From contig JAKASY010000040.1 in assembly GCA_021817625.1 (NCBI GenBank), positions 1-9,323 on the forward strand: DNA of 9,323 nt. The letters are read 5' to 3'. Of the stretch, positions 1 to 6,327 are shown in pieces. The stretch comes from Bacillota bacterium (lineage in GTDB: Bacteria > Bacillota_E > JAJZYS01 > JAILZS01). A model generated the notes under the pieces. It was not told the DNA's origin and searched no databases. It was given only the letters and a program-made list of their open reading frames with translations. Position 1 is the stretch's first letter. The number at the start of each line of letters is the position of its first letter. A program made the translations under genes and the position numbers.

Positions 1-270
1 CCGATCTGTAGAGCCATTTCCGAAGAAGGTGCTTGGCACAGGATGCCAGGCACCTTCGCGTGTGGGTCCCAGGTCATCTCTAGCCTGGTCGCCGGCATGG
101 CGGCGATGGAGCGAGAGAGCATCACCGCCGCACCTGGGAGGGCCGCAAGGCCAAAGCAGAGCGTGGTGGCTGCACCGGGGGCCACGTGCCTTACGGCTAC
201 CGACGCGAGCGGGGGTGGGTTGGTCATACTCGCCGAGGCGGAGATCGTGCGGCGCATCTCCGTCCTGTAG
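1..270 (+). pseudogene. Degenerate large serine recombinase fragment
   Basis: A remnant of a serine-family site-specific recombinase, covering the end of the catalytic domain and the start of the recombinase domain. Frame 1 (about 61-123) reads LVAGMAAMERESIT, matching the family pattern in which a helix ends in 'aEfERe-I-eRT'. Frame 3 (about 126-213) continues with TWEGRKAKAERGG, then GGHVPYGYRRERG, matching 'G-PPYGYR'. Frame 1 resumes (about 211-267) as LVILAEAEIVRRISVL, matching 'eaeiVrrIF'. Two compensating frame changes are therefore needed; the second falls in a G-rich run at 211-219. A TAG follows at 268-270. The catalytic N-terminus with its serine lies outside the window or is lost, and the rest of the DNA-binding region is absent. 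No single frame gives a recombinase, so it should be inactive. The motif match is clear to me by eye; the exact subfamily is not. Confidence 0.72.
25..57. repeat. Near-perfect 14-bp-arm inverted repeat (hairpin)
   Basis: Positions 25-38 and 44-57 are reverse complements at 13 of 14 positions around a 5-nt loop (39-43); the one mismatch can form a G-U pair on one strand. The core is of the GGTGCC/GGCACC type. No T-run follows on the plus strand, so it is not a typical intrinsic terminator. It sits just before the part of the recombinase remnant that matches the family, so it may be a REP-like palindromic insertion or the edge of an element. That interpretation is inference. Confidence 0.65.
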
Positions 271-374
271 GTTGCAGCATCGCTCACAGCGCACCCCACA
301 GCTGCCAGACGTGCCGGCCCTGGTGATGGTAGTGGACACGTCCGCTTCCGCTGGGTGCCGGGCCGGCGTTTGGC

Positions 375-1268
375 CTACCCCTGCGCGAACTCGTGTCGCA
401 GCCAATCGCCGACGAAGTTCACCGCCAGCGACACCAGGAGAAGGCTTACACCGGGCAGCACCATCATCCACCACGCCGTGTAGAAGTACTGCTCGCCTTC
501 GGCCAGCATGTTGCCCCACGCGGGCGTGGGCGGCTGCACCCCGAATCCCAGGTAGCTGACGGTCGCCTCCGCGATCATGAACTGCGACACCTGCAGGGTG
601 CCAACGACCAGAAGTGGCCCGATCACATTGGGAACCACGTGCCGGGCGATGATGCGGGCGGGCGACGCTCCCGTCGCCACGGCCGCGGACACGTAGTCAA
701 GGGTGCGGATCTTGAGCACCTCGCCGCGCGTGAGACGAGCGAACATGGCCCAACCGGCGACCACCAGGCTGATGATGATGTTGCGGACGCCGAAACCGAG
801 CACGGCATTGATGGTGAGCACGAGCAGGATGAACGGGAAGCTCAACTGCACGTCGACAACGCGCATGATGATCGTATCCACCCAGCCGCCCACGTAGCCG
901 GCGATGCTCCCGAGCAGGAGGCCGATGCCAAGCGCGCTGAACGCGCCAACGCCGCCGACCAGGAGGGAGACGCGCGCGCCGTAGATGATGCGAGACAGCT
1001 CGTCCCTGCCCAGATCGTCGGTGCCCAGGAGGTGGTGCGCGGTCAGCGGTGGCTTGAGGATGATGAGAAAGTTTGCCGCCGTTGGGTTGTACGGTGCGAC
1101 TAACGGGGCGAAGACGGCGCTGAATATGGCCACGAGCAAGATGATGATGCTGGCGACGGCGAGCGGGTGCGCCACAAGACGTGCCAGCACGCGCCGCGCG
1201 TTGCTCGGGGGCGTGAGCACGGCTGCGGCGCTCTCGGTCCCATTCGGTAGCATCGCCAGCTCGGCCAC
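375..1268 (-). CDS. dppC: Peptide/nickel-type ABC transporter permease, DppC family
   Basis: Inner-membrane permease subunit (297 aa) of a peptide/nickel-type ABC importer; it should pair with the DppB-type protein encoded upstream to form the translocation channel. The N-terminal OppC_N-like segment has a membrane helix at about residues 38-58. The family signature LLGTDDLGRDELSRIIYGAR lies at 80-99. The ATPase-contacting EAA loop is at about 190-213 with its conserved Gly (TGASPARIIARH). The C-terminal signature LGFGVQPPTPAWGNML is at 240-255, and more helices run to the end. Length is normal for the family. The start is a GTG at 1268, with a GGGGG ribosome site about 9 nt upstream and only 12 nt after the dppB stop, so the two genes are co-transcribed. 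An ATG five codons downstream is an alternative. The symbol denotes the family; the true substrate is unknown. ATPase genes normally come next, but none follows in the window. Confidence 0.93.
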   Translation of the reverse strand: MAELAMLPNGTESAAAVLTPPSNARRVLARLVAHPLAVASIIILLVAIFSAVFAPLVAPYNPTAANFLIILKPPLTAHHLLGTDDLGRDELSRIIYGARVSLLVGGVGAFSALGIGLLLGSIAGYVGGWVDTIIMRVVDVQLSFPFILLVLTINAVLGFGVRNIIISLVVAGWAMFARLTRGEVLKIRTLDYVSAAVATGASPARIIARHVVPNVIGPLLVVGTLQVSQFMIAEATVSYLGFGVQPPTPAWGNMLAEGEQYFYTAWWMMVLPGVSLLLVSLAVNFVGDWLRHEFAQG

Positions 1269-1280
1269 CGTGCCGCCCCC

Positions 1281-2198
1281 TTACGTGTAGTGGATGCGCG
1301 GGTCGATCGCCGCGTAGAGCAGGTCGACCACCAGGTTGGTGACGGAGTAGGTGGCGGACACCAGGAAGACGCCGGCCTGCACGATCGTGAAGTCACGGTC
1401 CAGCATCGCTTGGAGAAGGAGCCGGCCGACGCCGGGCCAGCTGAAGATGGTCTCCGTCACCACCGCGCCGCCGAGGAGAGTGGCTAAGTTAAGCCCGACG
1501 ACGGTGACGAGCGGGATGAGCGAGTTCCGAAGGGCGTGCCGGACGAGCACCCGAGTCGGGGCCGCTCCCTTCGCGCGTGCCGTCCGCACATAGTCCTGGC
1601 GCAGGGCCTCCTGCATCGAGGCGCGGGTCAGGCGCAGGAACGTGGCGAGCGTGTACGTGGAGAGCGTGATCGTGGGCAGGATGTAACTCGCGAACCCCTC
1701 CCGCCCCGACGGGGGCAGAATCCTGAGATCCACCGAAAAGACGAGGATGAACAGCAGCCCGAGCCAGAAGATCGGCATCGACTGCAGGCTAATGACGACA
1801 AACGACACGAACGTGTCGAGGGGGCCGTCCGGTCGGACGGCCGCCGCCACGCCGAGAGGAATGGCGATGGCGAGGGACAGGACGAGCGAGAACAGTGCGA
1901 GATCGGCCGTCGCAGGCAGGTGCTCCAGAACCAGGGCCATGGCGGGCTGCCGGTAGGCAAGGGACTCGCCAAAGTTGCCATGCAGGACCTGCCACAGAAA
2001 CGTTAGGTACTGCTGCCAGAGCGGCCGATCAAAGCCGAACTCCTTCGAGAACTGCGCCAGGCTCGTTTGCGATACGTTCATCGGCACGAACAATGCGGCC
2101 GGGTTGCCGGTCATCCGCAGGATGAAGAAGACCGCCGTCAGTGACAGAAAGATGACCACCACGGCCTGGGCCCCGCGGACGACGATATAGCGCTGCAT
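1281..2198 (-). CDS. dppB: Peptide/nickel-type ABC transporter permease, DppB family
   Basis: Inner-membrane permease partner of the DppC-type protein (305 aa from the chosen start). The first helix spans about residues 8-27, after MQRYIVVRG, which is typical of DppB. The EAA loop is at about 202-224 (DYVRTARAKGAAPTRVLVRH), the motif ETIFSWPGVGRLL is at 249-261, and the C-terminus RIHYT resembles the usual 'DPRi-y'. The frame stays open to 2249, but the ATG at 2198 is preferred. It has a GGGGGGT ribosome site 6 nt upstream (2205-2211) and gives a normal family N-terminus, whereas the extra 17 residues are low-complexity and unlike the family. The gene lies 84 bp after the binding-protein gene, and a strong hairpin (2231-2269) fills that gap. 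dppC starts 12 nt downstream. The fold is certain; the transported substrate (peptides, nickel chelates, other small solutes) is not determined by the sequence. Confidence 0.93.
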   Translation of the reverse strand: MQRYIVVRGAQAVVVIFLSLTAVFFILRMTGNPAALFVPMNVSQTSLAQFSKEFGFDRPLWQQYLTFLWQVLHGNFGESLAYRQPAMALVLEHLPATADLALFSLVLSLAIAIPLGVAAAVRPDGPLDTFVSFVVISLQSMPIFWLGLLFILVFSVDLRILPPSGREGFASYILPTITLSTYTLATFLRLTRASMQEALRQDYVRTARAKGAAPTRVLVRHALRNSLIPLVTVVGLNLATLLGGAVVTETIFSWPGVGRLLLQAMLDRDFTIVQAGVFLVSATYSVTNLVVDLLYAAIDPRIHYT

Positions 2199-2230
2199 GC
2201 GGCCACCCCCCTGCGCGCCTTGCGACGACA

Positions 2231-2269
2231 CCGCACGCCCGCGTCCCAACGGACACTGAGGGCGTGCGG
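2231..2269 (-). promoter_or_regulatory. Intercistronic stem-loop between binding-protein and permease genes
   Basis: A perfect 10-bp inverted repeat (2231-2240 with 2260-2269, CCGCACGCCC/GGGCGTGCGG) encloses a 19-nt loop. The loop holds a further 4-bp pair (2243-2246 with 2251-2254). It lies 13 nt past the binding-protein stop and ahead of the dppB ribosome site. There is no U-run on the transcribed strand, so it is probably not a full terminator. In known SBP-permease operons such a hairpin protects the upstream message or reduces read-through, giving more binding protein than permease. That role here is inferred. Confidence 0.6.
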
Positions 2270-2282
2270 CGAGGAACGGTGC

Positions 2283-3827
2283 CTAGCGGACGGTTGCCGC
2301 TGCCAGGTTGATCTCCTCATCGGGGCGCGGCTGCCAGTTGAGCCAGTTCACGACCGCGTAGGCGTCGTCCTGCTGCCACAGGAAGATCCACGGCGCGAGC
2401 TGCTGGATCTTGACCTGCACGGCGTACCAGTCGGCCTTTTGCGCCGCGGCAGTTGTGGCTGCCTCGGCCTTCGTGATGAGCGGCGTCAGCGATGGGTCGT
2501 TAAAGCCACTGTACGTTTGATTGCCCTCGAACAAGAAGCCAAGCGTGTCCTGCGCGTATAGCGACGGGCCCCACCCAAGATAGAACATGTCACCCGCGGT
2601 TCGGTTGATGATCTTGGTCAGGTGCACTGCCCAGGCGTCGCTGATGACCTTGACGTGGATGCCGATCTCGCCAAGCTGGGCGGCCACGGCCTGGCACACC
2701 TCGCTGTCCATCGGGTAACGGCCGTTGGAGCAGCTGAACGTGAGGTTTAGTTGCGACGGCTTGTAGCCGGCCTCCTTGAGAAGCTTCTTGGCCAGCGCCG
2801 GGTCGTAGTTATACGGCTTGATCGCCGGGTCGTAGTTCGAGCTCGTGCGCGGCAAGGCGCCCGCGTCCCGCACCGCGTGCCCATCCATGATCGTCTTGAT
2901 CAGCTGCGGGATGTTGACCGCATAGTTGAGCGCCTGCCGGACCTTCACGTTCTGCATGGGCCCGGGCTTCAGGTTATTGAGCGCGATGTAGTCGAAGCGC
3001 GCGCTCGGCTCAAGGATGACACGCGCGCCGCTGTGCTGCGCGACCGGGATGTCGGTGTACGGAATCTCTTCGAGGATGTCCACTTTGCCGGCCAGGAACG
3101 CCGCCAGGCGGGCGCTGAAGTCCGGAATGATGTCGAACACCACGTTCGGAATCTTGGGCGCACCGCGCCAGTAGTTGGGGTTGGCCTTGAGTACCAGGCT
3201 CTGCCCCAGCGTCTGGCTCACGAACTCGTACGGGCCGGTGCCGATCGGATGCTCGGAGAAGTACTTGAGCCCGTGCGCCTGGATGTACTTGGGGGGCATC
3301 ACCAGGAACTCGATGGCCAGGAGCGTTGGGAAGTAGGACACGAACTGCGTCATGTGAAAGACGACCGTGTACGGGTCGGGCGACGTGACCGACTTGACGT
3401 CCGCGTAGTAGGGCGCGTACGCAGACTTGTCCGCCGGGTTCTTGATGTAGTTCATCGTGTAGATGACCGACGAGGCGTTGAACGGCTCACCATCCGTGAA
3501 CTTGACGCCATGGCGCAGTGTCAGCGTCCAGGTGGTCGGCGTCGTTGCCTTCCAACTCGTCGCCAGCCAGGGAATCACTTGCTCGGTCTTGCCGTTTAGG
3601 CTTAGCAGAGGGTCGAAGATCTGCTGCAGCTGCCACCCGGTGGTCGCGTCCACGACGGTGTTCGGTATGAGGGACAGTGCGTCCGAGCCGAGGGCGACGG
3701 TGATCGTGTTGTGCTGCGACGCCGCACGCCTCGCGACGTTCTGCGCGAAGGATGTGCTAGGCAGCAGCGTTGCGGCGATGAGCGCGCCCGCACCGACTGC
3801 GGCGATGGTGCCTGGAATGTTGCGCAC
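2283..3827 (-). CDS. Extracellular solute-binding protein, family 5 (peptide/nickel type)
   Basis: Binding protein (514 aa) that captures the solute outside the inner membrane and delivers it to the DppB/DppC permease. Residues 1-28 form a Sec signal peptide: a weakly basic start, a hydrophobic core, and a likely cut after SFA28 before Q29. There is no cysteine at the cut, so it is not a lipoprotein. The SBP_bac_5 landmarks are LRHGVKFTDGEPFNASSV (about 104-121), HPIGTGPYEFVS (193-204), ANPNYWRGAPKI (215-226), VRQALNYAVN (296-305) and DPALAKKLLKEAGY (342-355). Two cysteines, 366 and 378, could form a disulphide after export. Length is normal. The start is GTG at 3827, with AGGGAGGA ending about 7 nt upstream. 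It lies 39 nt after the end of the M24 pseudogene and 84 bp before dppB, in one operon. A peptide substrate is suggested by the neighbouring peptidase but not proven; the broad family also includes nickel, opine and glutathione binders. Confidence 0.93.
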   Translation of the reverse strand: MRNIPGTIAAVGAGALIAATLLPSTSFAQNVARRAASQHNTITVALGSDALSLIPNTVVDATTGWQLQQIFDPLLSLNGKTEQVIPWLATSWKATTPTTWTLTLRHGVKFTDGEPFNASSVIYTMNYIKNPADKSAYAPYYADVKSVTSPDPYTVVFHMTQFVSYFPTLLAIEFLVMPPKYIQAHGLKYFSEHPIGTGPYEFVSQTLGQSLVLKANPNYWRGAPKIPNVVFDIIPDFSARLAAFLAGKVDILEEIPYTDIPVAQHSGARVILEPSARFDYIALNNLKPGPMQNVKVRQALNYAVNIPQLIKTIMDGHAVRDAGALPRTSSNYDPAIKPYNYDPALAKKLLKEAGYKPSQLNLTFSCSNGRYPMDSEVCQAVAAQLGEIGIHVKVISDAWAVHLTKIINRTAGDMFYLGWGPSLYAQDTLGFLFEGNQTYSGFNDPSLTPLITKAEAATTAAAQKADWYAVQVKIQQLAPWIFLWQQDDAYAVVNWLNWQPRPDEEINLAAATVR

Positions 3828-3866
3828 GATGGTTTCCTCCCTTAGGCGATCTCCGCCGCGACTGCC

Positions 3867-4800
3867 TTACCCCAGGATCTGGTCGTGCAACCGCTTGCTG
3901 CGGTGGGTAAGAACCTCAGGCTGCGCACCGACGACCACCGTGTCGTCCTGGCGGAAGCCGCCGAGCCCGTAGATGTAGATGCCAGGCTCGGCTGAAAGCA
4001 CCTGGCCGGCGCGCAGCGGCGTGTAGTTGAACGCCATCGATCATGATGTTCACGAGCACGTCGCCGCGGTCGAGGCGCATCCCGCACTCGGCCCCCGTCC
4101 CATGCGGAGAGGCCGACGCCGGGCCTGCCAAGGTGCCGCACCGGACCTCGACCTTGCTGCCGGGGTACGTCTCTGCCGCCCGGGACAACACTTGACGTGT
4201 GACCTCGTGGTCCAGGTCCGATGCGAGCATGCCCTCTCTAGCCAGGGCGGCGTATGCGTCCTGGCCGAAGTCCGACAGCGTCGCCGCGTGCCTGAGCACA
4301 TCCACCTCGGCTGCGGACTTGACCATGCGCAGGTCGCTGATCAGGCTGCCCGCCTGCACCCAATCGGTGCCGCCGAACCCTGCGGCGAGCGGGGAGACGC
4401 TGCTCTCCAGCGCGTCACAGGCCAGCCGCTCGGCCCGCGCACCATGACGTGCGAGGCCCAGTCGCACGAGCTTGGTCCAGTCCAGCACGCTCGCCGTGCG
4501 GCGCGCGCTCCGCGGGTGTTCGGTGTAGTGCACCACGTCCTCGACCGCCAGCGAGCCTCTTTCCCAAGCCATGCGCACGTGATTGGTCGAGAGCTCATTG
4601 AGGACCGCGAACGCGTCCCGCGTGCGAGTAACCAGGCAGGCCGCGGGGCGTTCCCACGTGGCAACGTCGAGCATGAAGCCCGACATGTAGAAGATGTTGT
4701 CCGCACCCGTCACCACGAACGCGTCGAGGTCCCGAGACTCTAAGTACTCTGCGACCCGACGCTGACGTTCGGTAAACTCTGACAAAGGAAGAAACGACAC
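3867..4800 (-). pseudogene. M24-family (Xaa-Pro/creatinase-like) peptidase, internal deletion and frameshift
   Basis: First gene of the minus-strand operon. The intact part (4800 to about 4033) gives a Creatinase_N domain followed by the first half of the M24 'pita-bread' domain, including LRMVKSAAEV, SPHGTGAECGMRLDRGDVL and VNIMIDG. After that the frame turns to nonsense and stops at 3916. The family resumes in another frame from about 4034 with NYTPLRAGQVLSAEPGIYIYG, then GGFRQDDTVVV, and stops at 3867. The roughly 80-90 residues that normally lie between (the GY-x-x-(D/E)-x-x-RT strand and the GHG histidine segment) are absent. A deletion of about 250 bp, not a multiple of three, explains this. 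Of the five metal ligands at most the last two remain; the last Glu is Asp, and the first ligand position is Asn (251) instead of Asp. The start was chosen at GTG 4800 because GGGAGG lies 7 nt upstream; GTG 4806 would be only 1 nt from it. The protein should be inactive. It was presumably an intracellular peptidase paired with the importer. Confidence 0.8.
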
Positions 4801-4808
4801 CGCCACGC

Positions 4809-4820
4809 CTCCCGCGGGAG
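4809..4820. promoter_or_regulatory. 12-bp perfect palindrome on the M24 gene ribosome site
   Basis: CTCCCGCGGGAG is a perfect 12-bp palindrome. It covers five of the six bases of the GGGAGG ribosome site (4808-4813) of the minus-strand operon. In RNA it has too little loop for a stable 6-bp hairpin, but 4-5 pairs could hide the ribosome site. In DNA it could be a binding half-site. The palindrome is seen directly; any role is inference. Confidence 0.4.
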
Positions 4821-4885
4821 AGTGAGCAGCAATTCGGCCGATGTGATTGTCGCCACTTCACGGCGGTGCGGCCAGCCATTCAACC

Positions 4886-4915
4886 TTTACAGGCTCTCGG
4901 CGAGCCGAGGCACAA
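4886..4915 (-). promoter_or_regulatory. Weak candidate promoter with internal dyad for the minus-strand operon
   Basis: On the minus strand, TTGTGC (4915-4910) and TGTAAA (4891-4886) are 18 nt apart and match the -35 and -10 consensus at 3/6 and 4/6 positions. The spacer holds a perfect dyad, CTCGGC-GA-GCCGAG on the plus strand (4896-4909), placed where a repressor could block polymerase. The leader would be about 80 nt. The match is weak, and an alternative promoter elsewhere in the gap is quite possible. Confidence 0.22.
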
Positions 4916-5107
4916 TCTGGCCACGACCCTCGATTCGCGATGTCGAGATGCCGCTCCTGCAGCAGTATTGGCCGACGGCGCAGGGCTTCGTGCTGAGCGA
5001 GGGAGGCCCATGGAGGCCCGATGGTAGGTTCGGCGCTGGCCGGCCACGAACCTGAAGGCCAGAAGTCCGGCGCGAAACCCTGTCGGCGTCTTCGCATCGG
5101 TTCCACC

Positions 5108-5128
5108 ACCCACCGTATGCCAGTGGGT
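5108..5128. promoter_or_regulatory. Operator-like dyad upstream of the lactonase gene
   Basis: ACCCAC (5108-5113) and GTGGGT (5123-5128) are exact reverse complements separated by 9 nt, ending about 31 nt before the lactonase ATG. The 21-bp size and position suit a dimeric repressor site close to the promoter, or a hairpin in the leader. No regulator gene is adjacent, so the role is speculative. Confidence 0.3.
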
Positions 5129-5148
5129 CATCGCATCCGAACCCGGAA

Positions 5149-5158
5149 GGGGCGCCCC
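5149..5158 (+). promoter_or_regulatory. Lactonase ribosome site overlapped by a GGGGCGCCCC palindrome
   Basis: The purine-rich ribosome site GGAAGGGG lies upstream of the ATG at 5160, and its last four G bases open the perfect 10-bp palindrome GGGGCGCCCC, which ends 1 nt before the start codon. Pairing of this palindrome, or binding to it, could limit initiation. The palindrome is plain in the sequence; the effect is inferred. Confidence 0.35.
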
Positions 5159-5159
5159 C

Positions 5160-6224
5160 ATGCAGTCGGTCTACGTCGGCACGTACCAGCCCGCGGGCAA
5201 GGACGGCCTCTTCCACCTCCGCTTCGATCCTGCCACCGGTAAGTTGACCGTTCAGAGCGCACTGTCATCGGTGACACACCCATCCTTCCTCGCCCTGCAC
5301 CCGTCCGGTCGCTACCTGTACGCCGTGAGCGAGGTCCCCGGTAGCGCCGACGGCGAGGTATGCGCCCTCTCCATCGACCGGGCAAGCGGCGACCTGACCC
5401 TGCTCAACCGCCGCCCCGCGCACGGCCGTTCGACCTGCCATCTCACCGTCGACGCGACAGGCCGGTACGTCATCGCCGCCAACTACTGGAGCCCGACGAT
5501 CGTCATGTATCCGATCACGCCAGGCGGCGCCCTGGGCGACACCCCGGCCATCGCACGCCACGAGGGCTCCAGCGTGCACCCGAGGCAGGCCGAGCCGCAC
5601 CCCCACTCCGCCAACATCGACCCGGGCAACCGCTTCGTCTACTGCCCGGACCTTGGCATCGACAAGGTCATGATCTACCGCCTTGACGCGGCCGCGGGCA
5701 CACTCACGCCCAACGACCCGTCCCACCTGCCTCTGGCCGCTGGCGCCGGTCCGCGCCACTTCGCCTTCCACCCGGCCGTCCCGTGCGCGTACGTCCTCAA
5801 CGAGATCAACGCGACGGTCACCGCCTGCACGTGGAGTCGCTCAACGGGCGCCCTGGAGGAACTGCAGACCGTCTCAACTCTGCCCCCCGGCTTTGCCGGC
5901 TCGAACGCGTGCGCAGACATCCATATCCACCCGGGCGGCGCATTCCTCTATGCGTCCAACCGCGGCCACGACAGCCTTGCCATCTTCCGCGTCGACGCCG
6001 CCTCCGGTCGGCTGACGCCGGCCGGCCATGCCTCCACACAGGGCAAGACCCCGCGCAACTTTGCCCTGGACCCGATCGGAACGTTCCTCTACGCGGAGAA
6101 CCAGGACAGCGACACCATCGTCACGTTCCGCATCGACACGGGCACGGGCGCGCTAGAGCCGACCGGCGAGGTGCTGCAGCTGCCGACACCCGTCTGCATG
6201 ACGTTCGCCTCAGCGAGGGAGTAG
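5160..6224 (+). CDS. YbhE-type beta-propeller lactonase (6-phosphogluconolactonase-like)
   Basis: A 354-aa protein of the Lactonase family (PF10282), a seven-bladed beta-propeller that hydrolyses sugar lactones. The best known member is YbhE/Pgl, acting on 6-phosphogluconolactone in the pentose phosphate pathway. Repeated blade signatures run along the whole chain: MQSVYVGTYQPAGKDGLF at the start, HPSGRYLYAVSE (about 43-54), HSANIDPGNRFVYCPDLGID (148-167), GPRHFAFHP (198-206), DIHIHPGGAFLYASNRGHDS (about 250-269), PRNFALDPIGTFLYAENQDS (about 298-317), and paired 'tG-L' turns. No signal peptide is seen, so it is cytoplasmic. Length is normal for the family. The ATG at 5160 follows GGAAGGGG by about 7 nt. 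It is the first gene of a likely two-gene plus-strand unit, followed 103 bp later by a serine hydrolase. Without a zwf or gnd neighbour, the natural lactone is uncertain, and other sugar or cyclic lactones are possible. Confidence 0.9.
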   Translation: MQSVYVGTYQPAGKDGLFHLRFDPATGKLTVQSALSSVTHPSFLALHPSGRYLYAVSEVPGSADGEVCALSIDRASGDLTLLNRRPAHGRSTCHLTVDATGRYVIAANYWSPTIVMYPITPGGALGDTPAIARHEGSSVHPRQAEPHPHSANIDPGNRFVYCPDLGIDKVMIYRLDAAAGTLTPNDPSHLPLAAGAGPRHFAFHPAVPCAYVLNEINATVTACTWSRSTGALEELQTVSTLPPGFAGSNACADIHIHPGGAFLYASNRGHDSLAIFRVDAASGRLTPAGHASTQGKTPRNFALDPIGTFLYAENQDSDTIVTFRIDTGTGALEPTGEVLQLPTPVCMTFASARE

Positions 6225-6327
6225 GCGCCACGAAGCGGCAGCCCTTCGCCGCGGCATCACGTCACGCAGGGGCCAGGGTGCGCCACACGTGCAAGCACGA
6301 GCCCGAATCGCGGGTAAGGAGGCGCGT

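Larger units (their letters stand above)
4821..5159. other. Divergent intergenic region with several dyads, no gene seen
   Basis: About 340 bp separate the outward-facing operon and lactonase gene. Short open frames exist on both strands (for example 4822-5055 plus and 4858-5109 minus). They have no family signature, no good ribosome site and no conserved composition, so I do not call them genes. The region must hold both promoters. It contains dyads at 4896-4909, 5026-5053 (arms AGGTTCG/CGAACCT around a 10-bp palindrome at 5037-5046) and 5108-5128, plus the palindrome at 5149-5158. No tRNA or recognisable riboswitch core was found by eye. Confidence 0.6.

Noticed and set aside
313..367. Perfect 8-bp inverted repeat GCCGGCCC/GGGCCGGC downstream of dppC, a possible terminator
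   Set aside because: The loop is 39 nt and there is no T-run on the transcribed strand; GC-only arms of 8 bp are easily met by chance in this composition.
29..559. Long open frame on the plus strand at the left end
   Set aside because: It overlaps the recombinase remnant in the wrong frame and the dppC coding region antisense; composition is Arg/Pro/Ser-rich with no family motif.
1536..2006. Plus-strand open frames antisense to dppB and other genes (also 393-1103, 2751-3599, 4027-4743)
   Set aside because: They mirror well-supported minus-strand genes, are rich in Arg/His/Asp/Gly as antisense frames of GC-rich genes are, and lack ribosome sites and known motifs.
4822..5055. 77-codon open frame in the divergent gap
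   Set aside because: No recognisable domain, no good ribosome site, and it spans the probable promoter region with its dyads.
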